NCBI GenBank assembly: GCA_003662305.1
Contig: QMXU01000017.1
Coordinates: forward strand, 1-12,068
Reading direction: 5' to 3'
Source: Candidatus Hecatellales archaeon
GTDB taxonomy: Archaea > Thermoproteota > Bathyarchaeia > Hecatellales > Hecatellaceae
DNA: 12,068 bases
The position numbers and the translations under genes are program-made. Below, piece by piece: positions 5,993 to 11,810 of this stretch (position 1 is the stretch's first letter; every line of letters begins with the position of its first letter). The notes beneath the pieces are model-generated. The model was not told where the DNA came from. It was given only the letters and a program-made list of their open reading frames with translations, and searched no databases.

Positions 5993-6987
5993 GGGTTTAA
6001 GAGAACTCTAGCCCCGCTTAGGCTGGTTCTAGCCTTCAACACCATGCCTTCCACGGACTGCTCCTGAAAGAACTCTCTTAAAGCCTTCTCCAGGTTTTCC
6101 GCCTGCCGACATCCTTCAACCAGCCCGTAAACAGCCGGTCCGAAGGAGCTTAAGCCTGCTCCGTAGGCTCCCTGCCCTACCATGAGTTCCATAAGCCTTT
6201 TCGAAGCCGTCCCGGCTAGTTCAACTTCCAGCCTTTTGAAGGCAACCCTCTGAAGCATGTTTAGGGCTTCCCCTACCTCGGCTATGCTGGCTTCAGCCAG
6301 AGCCGGCATAAGCTTGAGGAGAACTATCCTTGAGGCCTTTTCCACCTCGCTTTCAGGGATTGGGCACTGGCTTTTGAAGAATTCGGCTTCCTGAAGCCCG
6401 TGGGCTCCCCGTCCTCCAGGGGGAACAGCCACCACCCAGAACCATTCTTTTGGAGGCATGTAGCGGGCTAGGACAGGTGGAGGAGGAGCAGGAGAATAAT
6501 GGGATGGAAGGAAAGACTGCTTCTGCTTTCCAGGGCCGAAGCTGTGGCCTCCGTCAACTATTATTCCTCCAGCTTCAAAGGCGGCTACACCTATCCCAGA
6601 GGTGCCACCGCGGCCCATGAGGCCTGCCAGCTCCCTCGGGTTTACGTTTAGGCTGGAAGCCTTGGCGAGGGCGTAGGCTACAGCCAGCGTAAGCTGTGTT
6701 CCCGAGCCTAAACCCACATGGCGCGGTATCCCCCTCAGCACTTTAATTTTGAAAGCCGGCTTCAGCCCGTAGTGCCCTAAAAATTTCAGGGCTATACTTT
6801 CAACCTCGCCTTTTTCAGCTTCCAGGCATGATTCTATTTTTAAGCCTTGCTGGAAGGGTTCAACCTCCACGGTCCAGCCTGGGTTTTCCAGGGCTACTCC
6901 TGCTCCTCCGTCAACTCGGCCTAGGGAGCCGTTTAGGTCTAGGAGGATGAAGTGGAGCCTTGACGGGGTTTCAATTTTGACCTTCAG
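5989..6987 (-). CDS. mptG: Beta-ribofuranosylaminobenzene 5'-phosphate synthase (beta-RFAP synthase), CTG start
   Basis: GHMP-kinase-fold enzyme that condenses a 4-aminobenzoate-type substrate with PRPP, releasing CO2 and PPi, at the start of the tetrahydromethanopterin aminobenzoyl branch. 332 aa if started at CTG 6987, the usual family length. The first in-frame ATG/GTG/TTG is GTG 6870, which would remove 39 conserved residues: 'IETPSRLHF', 'DLNG' and 'GRVDGGAGVALENP' are the family N-terminus. Further motifs are 'GIPRHVGLGSGTQLTLAVAYALA' (about 86-108, phosphate-binding GLGSG) and a C-terminal 'GAYGAGLSSFGPAVYGL'. The CTG has GAGGGG 9 bases upstream and overlaps the preceding gene's TGA as CTGA. 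It is the last gene of the thiDN operon. Its presence implies the organism makes tetrahydromethanopterin or a related carrier. Confidence 0.88.
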   Translation of the reverse strand: MKVKIETPSRLHFILLDLNGSLGRVDGGAGVALENPGWTVEVEPFQQGLKIESCLEAEKGEVESIALKFLGHYGLKPAFKIKVLRGIPRHVGLGSGTQLTLAVAYALAKASSLNVNPRELAGLMGRGGTSGIGVAAFEAGGIIVDGGHSFGPGKQKQSFLPSHYSPAPPPPVLARYMPPKEWFWVVAVPPGGRGAHGLQEAEFFKSQCPIPESEVEKASRIVLLKLMPALAEASIAEVGEALNMLQRVAFKRLEVELAGTASKRLMELMVGQGAYGAGLSSFGPAVYGLVEGCRQAENLEKALREFFQEQSVEGMVLKARTSLSGARVLLNP

Positions 6988-8357
6988 GTTGAGGTCCCCC
7001 TCGCCTTTCTGACTATTTTCACGAGGAGCCTGCGTTTGGCTAAGGCTTCCCTATAAGCCTTCGCAACTTTCACTTTAAGCTCTTCAACGCTGGCTTCAGC
7101 CTTTTCGCCCACCAGCTTCTTCACTTCAGTGTAAGCTGACTCCCTGAATTTAGGTTTAAGCTCGAAGGTTCTGCCGTGGCTGTGGAGCAGAGCCTTCCGA
7201 GGCTTGGCTAGAACCTCCCCTACGATGTCAACCTTCACGCCAAGCCTTCTTACCTCCTTCAGAATCGTGTCAGCATAGCTTTCAGGGGTGAACATTAAAA
7301 GGGAGTCTACAGATACGCCAAGCGGGTCCACCCCATACTCCTCGAGGAGGCTTAGAACTTTAGGGTTCACCAGCCCTCTGAAGGACTCCTCGTCCACTAC
7401 TATGCCTACCTTTGCTTCCTTACAGATGGACGGTGCGTCCCCCCTTATCCCTCCGTTGGTTATGTCCGTCATGGAGTGAGTTAGCTCAGCCAGTCCTGAA
7501 CCCAGGAGGAAGTCGCAGGTTTCTAGGAATCTGACGTTTAAGGTTTCCTTCAGGATTTCCGGCTTACCGGCGTATATGGCTGTGGTGGCTATGGTTCCTC
7601 CTCCAGCCCCCTCCGTCATGAGAATCAGGTCGCCTGGCTTCACGTTTCTTTTAGCTGCCAAAGCCTTCAGGTTTGAGACAATACCCACGGCTCCAACGCA
7701 GCTTACCATCCTGTCGCCTATCACCATGTCCCCTCCAACCCTAAGCGTGCTTCCAGCAACCAGCGGAACACCTGTAAGCTCTGAGACCGCGCTGACGCCA
7801 GCCACAAAGTCGAAGAGCATTCCAACGTCTCCGTCATCCGACAGGTGAAGGTCGTCGAAGAGAGCTAAAGGCTTAGCTCCCTTAACGTACACGTCCCTTA
7901 AAGCCGCCCGGGCTACGTGGAAGCCTGCCACCAGCGGAAACCTGCTAAGCCTGGAATGGGTTCCATCCACCGCGACCACCACAACCGTTCCGCCATGTTC
8001 AACAGCTCCAGCGTCGTCGAGCGCCAGGGGCCCCAGTAGAGGCTTTAGGTTTTTAAGGGAGGAAACCTTGGCGATTAGGCTGTGAACGTAGAAGTCTCCT
8101 TCCCCACGGCATCCTACCCCCATCAGGCCCATGGTAACCCCGCTTTTGGAGGGCTCTAGAAGCTTCTTGAAAAGCGGGCTGGAAGGCTTGATTCTGCTTC
8201 TTGAAACTTCGGCGAGCACGGCTCTGGCAAGCTTTTCAGCCTTAGCCTTTCCGACAGGCTTGAAGGTTTGAATTTCAAGGGTAAGCCTTTCCAGGATTTC
8301 TCTTTCAGGGATTCCTTTTTCAAGGAGGAGGTTTGCCAGTCCCTCCAAATCCGACAT
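6984..8357 (-). CDS. PurM-superfamily (AIR synthase/selenophosphate synthetase-related) protein
   Basis: 457 aa cytoplasmic protein of the ATP-binding superfamily that includes PurM (makes AIR), ThiL (thiamine-phosphate kinase), SelD, HypE and PurL. An all-helical N-terminal extension (about 1-60) precedes the AIRS N-terminal domain (about 75-228) with 'GPLALDDAGAV' (109-119) and the metal/ATP-side 'DDLHLSDDGD' (168-177). The C-terminal domain (about 238-385) has 'EGAGGGTIATTA' (249-260) and 'SMTDITNGGIRGDA' (295-308). A further charged tail (about 400-457) ends it. These features resemble the uncharacterised archaeal 'AIR synthase-related / selenophosphate synthetase-related' group (COG2144-like, from memory). 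It is not a typical ThiL or PurM. It lies 54 bases or more behind thiDN and overlaps mptG (CTGA). A role linking AIR or thiamine phosphate metabolism is suggested by context only. The start ATG has GAGG about 9 bases upstream. Confidence 0.85.
   Translation of the reverse strand: MSDLEGLANLLLEKGIPEREILERLTLEIQTFKPVGKAKAEKLARAVLAEVSRSRIKPSSPLFKKLLEPSKSGVTMGLMGVGCRGEGDFYVHSLIAKVSSLKNLKPLLGPLALDDAGAVEHGGTVVVVAVDGTHSRLSRFPLVAGFHVARAALRDVYVKGAKPLALFDDLHLSDDGDVGMLFDFVAGVSAVSELTGVPLVAGSTLRVGGDMVIGDRMVSCVGAVGIVSNLKALAAKRNVKPGDLILMTEGAGGGTIATTAIYAGKPEILKETLNVRFLETCDFLLGSGLAELTHSMTDITNGGIRGDAPSICKEAKVGIVVDEESFRGLVNPKVLSLLEEYGVDPLGVSVDSLLMFTPESYADTILKEVRRLGVKVDIVGEVLAKPRKALLHSHGRTFELKPKFRESAYTEVKKLVGEKAEASVEELKVKVAKAYREALAKRRLLVKIVRKARGTST
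6997..7002 (-). promoter_or_regulatory. Ribosome binding site that decides the CTG start of mptG
   Basis: GAGGGG on the minus strand (7002 to 6997) lies inside the last codons of the upstream gene, 9 bases before CTG 6987. No other SD is found ahead of the first standard start codon (GTG 6870) in this frame. Confidence 0.55.
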
Positions 8358-8411
8358 ATCTTCAGCCTCACATGGGAGATGGGCGGCTAGGGGATAAACC
8401 TCTCGGAAGAC

Positions 8412-9782
8412 TTAAGCCTTTTTCAGCCCTGCCTTCAAGGCCAGCTTTAAAGCCTTCTCCACCACCTCCACCGGCGTTCTACCGAAAAGATTTATCATAG
8501 GCTCCTTTCCAACTTCGCCTAGGTGGTAGACTAGGTCCGGAGGCTGACCCAGCCTTTCAACCGCCTTCCCGATTCCCCAGGAGATGGTGGCTCCCTCAAC
8601 CTGTTTAACCTCTTCAGGCTCCTCCCTCCTGTCATAGTGGGAAACCTTGAAGCCTAAGGCTTCAGCAGCCTCTACCAGCCTCCTGTCATACTTCAGGTTT
8701 AAGGCTGAACGAAGTTCGGACGCGTACTCCATGATTTTCAGCACAGCCCTGGCGAGGTGCTGGGAGGCTCCGAAGGCTGGAGGAGCGGAAGCTTTAACCC
8801 TGCCCTTAACCTTCACTATTCTGCCTGGAACGCCTGCCACATCACTGGGGGTTTTAGCGTAAATTTTGGGCAGGGAGTAAACTAGGTTCATCTGGACTTC
8901 GGGGATTAGCCTGGCGAAAACTTCGCCTTCGCCTTCGAGGAGAGCTAAAGCTTGTGAAAGCTCTGATAGAACCCGGTATCGCTCTGCAGGTATTTCCATC
9001 CATGCCATGGGGTTTACGGGGCCGCAGCCTTTGCCTATGGGCAGACCGAACCTTATGGTTGCGGTTATAAACTCTTTAGCTTTGGCTACGGCTTCAGGAA
9101 GCGGTTCACCCTTCGCAATCCACGCGGTTATGGCCGCGGAGAGGCTGCATCCTAACCCATGGAGGCTTTCCGCCTTCACCCTGGGAGAGCTGAACCTTCT
9201 CAGGCTTCCCTTGAAAAGCAGGATGTCCACGCTTTCTCCGCCTTCAAGGTGTCCTCCCTTAACAAGCACGGCTTCAACACCGGTTTCAGCTGAAATCTTC
9301 TTGGCAGCTTTTTCAGCGTCTTCCAGGCTTGAAATTTTCATGCTTGAAAGGGCTTCAGCTTCCTCCCTGTTAGGGGTTACCAAGGCGGCTAGGGGTATGA
9401 GGCTGTCTTTAAGGGCTTCAAAGGCTTCAAGCTTAAGCAGTCTAGCCCCGCTTTTAGCCGTAATTACAGGGTCCACGATTAGGGGGAACCCGTACTTCCG
9501 GGAGGCTTCGGCTGCAGCCTTTATTATAGGCTTAGAGTAGAGCATCCCTGTTTTGGCTGCGTCTACGCCGATGTCTTCCACGGCAGCCTCTATCTGGGCT
9601 TTCACAAGCCCGGCTGGAAGCTCGTAGAGTTCTCTTACTTCCAGGGTGTTCTGGGCTGTTATGGCGGTTATGGCGGTCATGCCGTAGACGCCTAGGGCGG
9701 AAAAGGTTTTCAGGTCTGCCTGGATTCCTGCTCCACCGCTTGAATCGCTTCCGGCGATTGTTAGGGCTTTAGGGATTTCCAC
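8412..9782 (-). CDS. thiDN: ThiD-ThiN fusion: HMP/HMP-P kinase and thiamine-phosphate synthase
   Basis: 456 aa two-domain thiamine enzyme. The ThiD kinase (about 4-262, ribokinase fold) begins 'ALTIAGSDSSGGAGIQADL', has 'DPVITAKSGARLL' and 'LVKGGH', and the catalytic anion-hole motif 'HGLGCSLSAA' around 208 (canonically HGTGC; here T is replaced by L). It phosphorylates HMP to HMP-P and HMP-PP. The ThiN domain (about 282-452; 'SAPPAFGASQHLARAV', 'YDRREEP', 'LGEVGKEPMINLFGRTP') joins HMP-PP to thiazole phosphate and replaces ThiE in many archaea. There is no DNA-binding domain, so it is not the ThiR regulator form of ThiN. I chose GTG 9782 because GGTGG lies 5 bases upstream; GTG 9791 would add three residues. 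It heads the minus-strand operon with the PurM-like gene and mptG, and is divergent from thiC. Confidence 0.94.
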   Translation of the reverse strand: MEIPKALTIAGSDSSGGAGIQADLKTFSALGVYGMTAITAITAQNTLEVRELYELPAGLVKAQIEAAVEDIGVDAAKTGMLYSKPIIKAAAEASRKYGFPLIVDPVITAKSGARLLKLEAFEALKDSLIPLAALVTPNREEAEALSSMKISSLEDAEKAAKKISAETGVEAVLVKGGHLEGGESVDILLFKGSLRRFSSPRVKAESLHGLGCSLSAAITAWIAKGEPLPEAVAKAKEFITATIRFGLPIGKGCGPVNPMAWMEIPAERYRVLSELSQALALLEGEGEVFARLIPEVQMNLVYSLPKIYAKTPSDVAGVPGRIVKVKGRVKASAPPAFGASQHLARAVLKIMEYASELRSALNLKYDRRLVEAAEALGFKVSHYDRREEPEEVKQVEGATISWGIGKAVERLGQPPDLVYHLGEVGKEPMINLFGRTPVEVVEKALKLALKAGLKKA

Positions 9783-9810
9783 TTGCTCCACCCTTGGGAG
9801 GTCATAGGGT

Positions 9811-9840
9811 TAATAGCTACTTGATTCCTAAAAACTATTA
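9811..9840. promoter_or_regulatory. Inverted repeat in the thiDN-thiC divergent promoter region
   Basis: TAATAG (9811-9816) and its exact reverse complement CTATTA (9835-9840) are 18 bases apart in the 96-base gap between the two starts, and the right arm lies in the presumed thiC TATA box. This geometry would suit an operator controlling both genes, but 6-bp arms in AT-rich DNA can arise by chance. Confidence 0.3.
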
Positions 9841-9844
9841 TAAG
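9828..9844 (+). promoter_or_regulatory. Candidate thiC promoter (BRE/TATA)
   Basis: CCTAAAAAC is followed by TATTATAAG. The box centre near 9840 predicts transcription start around 9863-9866, giving a very short leader that begins at the SD AAGGAGGT. The same arrangement is seen for the CBS gene. Confidence 0.5.
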
Positions 9845-9862
9845 CCTCCTAGCACTGATGTT

Positions 9863-9870
9863 AAGGAGGT
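9863..9870 (+). promoter_or_regulatory. Strong ribosome binding site that fixes the thiC start at TTG 9879
   Basis: AAGGAGGT is a near-perfect anti-16S match and lies 8 bases before TTG 9879. An in-frame ATG at 9858 is upstream of it and would put the SD inside the gene. The residues after TTG (TLMDAARRGEI) match the usual ThiC N-terminus. Confidence 0.75.
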
Positions 9871-9878
9871 TGCCTACG

Positions 9879-11153
9879 TTGACCTTGATGGATGCCGCTA
9901 GGAGAGGTGAAATCCTCGAAGAGTTCAGCCAGGTTGCTGAAGCTGAAAAGGTAAACGTTGAAAAGATTATGGCTGGGCTTCGTTCGGGGAGAATCATTAT
10001 CGTCAGAAACGTTGTCAGGACGGGGGAAATTAAGCCTTTAGGGATAGGTGAAGGCTTAAGGGTTAAGGTTAACGCCAACGTTGGAAGCTCCCCTGAAGTT
10101 GAAGATTTAGAGTACGAAGTTGAGAAGGCTAAGACCGCTGTTAAGTATGGTGCTGACACCGTTATGGACTTGAGCACGGGGGGAGACCTAGACCATATTA
10201 GAAGGAGGATACTGGAGGAAGTTAAGGTTCCAGTTGGAACCGTCCCCATCTACCAGGCTGGAATCGAAGCCGTCAGGAAGGGGAAGCTGCTGGTTGACAT
10301 GACTGAAGACGACATGCTGAAGGTTATCGAGAGACATGCGAAAGACGGAGTGGACTTCATGACCATCCACGCCGGGATAACCATGGAAATCGTTGAAAGG
10401 CTTCAGACGGTGGGGAGAGTTGCAGGAATCGTCAGCCGTGGAGGCGCCTTCCTGGCAAGCTGGATTCTGAGGCATAACAGGGAAAACCCGCTTTACACGA
10501 ATTTCGACCGGATCCTAGAGATTGCCAGGGAATACGATTTCGCCATCAGCCTCGGCGACGCCCTGAGGCCTGGAAGCATAGCCGACTCTTCAGACTGGTT
10601 CCAGCTTCAGGAACTCTTGACAATCAAGAAGCTTATCAGCCTCTGCTGGGATGCTGGAGTCCAGGTTATGGTTGAAGGACCCGGCCACGTTCCACTGGAC
10701 GAGGTTGAAGCTAACGTGAGGATTCAGAAGGCCCTATGCCGGGGGGCACCCTTCTACGTTTTAGGTCCGCTGGTCACCGATATTGCCGCGGGCTACGACC
10801 ATATTGCTGGGGCGATTGGGGGAGCCCTAGCCGCAATAGCGGGAGCAGACTTCCTATGCTACGTTACACCCTCAGAGCACTTGGCTCTACCATCCATCGA
10901 AGACGTTAAGGAAGGCGTGGTAGCCGCAAGGATAGCAGCCCACGCTGCAGACATTGTCAGGCTGGGTGAGAAAGCCAGAAGCCTGGATTTAGAGATTTCT
11001 AAGGCCAGAGCCAGACTTGACTGGGAGGCTCAGCACAGGCTTTCAGTGGACCCGGAGAAGGCTAGGAGGATAAGGCTGAAGGCTGAGCCTAAAGCTGGAA
11101 CATGTAGCATGTGCGGTGAATACTGCGTATACAAGGTGCTGAAAAGAAAGTAG
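9879..11153 (+). CDS. thiC: Phosphomethylpyrimidine synthase ThiC (radical SAM)
   Basis: 424 aa. ThiC rearranges aminoimidazole ribotide (AIR) into HMP-P, the pyrimidine half of thiamine, using S-adenosylmethionine and a 4Fe-4S cluster. Hallmarks in order: 'GADTVMDLSTGGDLDHIR', 'VPVGTVPIYQAG', 'DFMTIHAGI', 'RGGAFLASWILRHNRENPLYTNFDRIL', 'SLGDALRPGSIADSSDWFQ', 'VMVEGPGHVPLDE', 'GAPFYVLGPLVTDIAAGYDHI' and 'CYVTPSEHLALP'. The cluster-binding cysteines are at the C-terminus: C409, C412, C416 (CSMCGEYC), spaced CX2CX3C rather than the CX2CX4C of well-studied ThiC. Several positions differ from the bacterial consensus (GDGLRPGC is GDALRPGS here). Length suits the shorter archaeal/clostridial-type ThiC without the plant/proteobacterial N-terminal domain. 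TTG start; divergent from thiDN, with which it should be co-regulated. Confidence 0.95.
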   Translation: MTLMDAARRGEILEEFSQVAEAEKVNVEKIMAGLRSGRIIIVRNVVRTGEIKPLGIGEGLRVKVNANVGSSPEVEDLEYEVEKAKTAVKYGADTVMDLSTGGDLDHIRRRILEEVKVPVGTVPIYQAGIEAVRKGKLLVDMTEDDMLKVIERHAKDGVDFMTIHAGITMEIVERLQTVGRVAGIVSRGGAFLASWILRHNRENPLYTNFDRILEIAREYDFAISLGDALRPGSIADSSDWFQLQELLTIKKLISLCWDAGVQVMVEGPGHVPLDEVEANVRIQKALCRGAPFYVLGPLVTDIAAGYDHIAGAIGGALAAIAGADFLCYVTPSEHLALPSIEDVKEGVVAARIAAHAADIVRLGEKARSLDLEISKARARLDWEAQHRLSVDPEKARRIRLKAEPKAGTCSMCGEYCVYKVLKRK

Positions 11154-11172
11154 GGCCTGGCAGAGTCTTCCA

Positions 11173-11184
11173 GAAAATAAAAAG
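11173..11184 (-). terminator. T-rich terminator of the CBS-domain gene
   Basis: On the minus strand CTTTTTATTTTC lies about 32 bases after the CBS stop codon, a typical archaeal oligo-T release signal. For thiC on the plus strand only a short TTTT (about 11203-11206) is seen in the 62-base convergent gap. Confidence 0.5.
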
Positions 11185-11215
11185 TTCGAAGGGGCGGAAG
11201 CTGTTTTAGGGCTTC

Positions 11216-11638
11216 TTAGATTGTTATGCCTAGGTCGTGGAAGGTCATCAGTACTCCGAGGATGTAGGAGAAAAGCCCTGCCTGGGTTACTCTTCCAACC
11301 ACCTTGCCTTCCTCGACTATGAAGAGCCTGCGAATGTTTTTGACGGTCATGGTTTTCATGGCTTCCATTATGGATTCATCCGGCGATATGGTTATCAGAG
11401 GTGAACTCATGATTTCCTCGGCCTTACAGGCTTCAGGGGAAAACTTCTTGGACAGGCATCTGCGGAATATGTCCCTGTCGGTTATCACGCCTACCGGTAG
11501 ACCCTGCTTTTCAACCAGCACCGACCATACACCTTTCTCGAGCATGACGTCAATAACCTTGGAGACGGTGTCAGAAGCGTCCACGAAAAACACGTTGGTG
11601 TCCATAGCGTCTCTAACCTTTGCCACAATTGTTGGCAT
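11216..11638 (-). CDS. Stand-alone tandem CBS-domain protein
   Basis: 140 aa made of two CBS domains (about 9-62 and 74-126) that fold together as a Bateman module. Each shows the repeat pattern of 'V.DAM....FVDASDTVSKVIDVMLEKGVWSVLV' then 'GLPVGVITDRDIFRR', and 'AEEIMSSPLITISPDESIMEAMKTMTVKNIRRLFIVEEGKVVGRVTQAGL'. Such modules bind adenosine nucleotides (AMP, ATP, SAM) or other small ligands and act as energy or ligand sensors, usually through a partner. No partner domain is fused and no partner gene is evident beside it, so the target is unknown. The ATG at 11638 has AGGAGGT 8 bases upstream. The gene is convergent with thiC and monocistronic. Confidence 0.93.
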   Translation of the reverse strand: MPTIVAKVRDAMDTNVFFVDASDTVSKVIDVMLEKGVWSVLVEKQGLPVGVITDRDIFRRCLSKKFSPEACKAEEIMSSPLITISPDESIMEAMKTMTVKNIRRLFIVEEGKVVGRVTQAGLFSYILGVLMTFHDLGITI

Positions 11639-11646
11639 GCCTTCAA

Positions 11647-11653
11647 ACCTCCT
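11647..11653 (-). promoter_or_regulatory. Ribosome binding site of the CBS-domain gene
   Basis: AGGAGGT on the minus strand, 8 bases before ATG 11638. It confirms the start. Confidence 0.7.
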
Positions 11654-11677
11654 AACCCATATCTTAGCCAGCGGAAA

Positions 11678-11691
11678 CTATTTAACTTAAC
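11678..11691 (-). promoter_or_regulatory. Candidate promoter of the CBS-domain gene
   Basis: On the minus strand GTTAAG leads into TTAAATAG (11685 to 11678). The predicted transcription start is near 11655, immediately before the SD, as in the thiC promoter. Confidence 0.45.
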
Positions 11692-11734
11692 CCCTAAATT
11701 TTCATGATTTCGTCTAACGTTCTGGGCATATCTG

Positions 11735-11759
11735 AAGTTCCGAGCGTAGCGAGGAATTT
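11735..11759. repeat. Imperfect palindrome with a GAGC-GTA-GCGA core
   Basis: AAGTTCC (11735-11741) pairs with GGAATTT (11753-11759) through one G-T pair. Inside is GA-GC-GTA-GC-GA, so a folded strand has a 7-bp stem, a tandem G-A mismatch pair, two G-C pairs and a triloop. The core resembles the GCGAAGC/GCGTAGC-type hairpin repeats scattered between genes in many prokaryotes (from memory). It sits in the 172-base gap between the CBS start and the methyltransferase stop. A smaller hairpin GTCG-GATG-CGAC follows at 11778-11789. Nothing else was recognised in this gap. Confidence 0.5.
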
Positions 11760-11810
11760 GGACGGAGTGTTAGCAAAGTCGGATGCGACCTGTTATACGC
11801 AGTCAGTAAA

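Noticed and set aside
5989..6870. mptG as an N-terminally truncated pseudogene
   Set aside because: The missing family N-terminus is encoded in frame just upstream without a stop codon; only the start codon is unusual.
9007..9540. A 177-codon plus-strand frame opposite thiDN
   Set aside because: It lies wholly antisense to a confidently identified enzyme and has the Ser/Ala/Pro-rich composition typical of a shadow frame.
9792..9878. A TPP riboswitch upstream of thiC or thiDN
   Set aside because: The gap is under 100 bases, the predicted leaders are very short, and no CUGAGA-type core was found on either strand.
9761..10249. A 162-codon minus-strand frame opposite the start of thiC
   Set aside because: It is antisense to conserved thiC sequence and crosses the divergent promoter region and the thiDN start.
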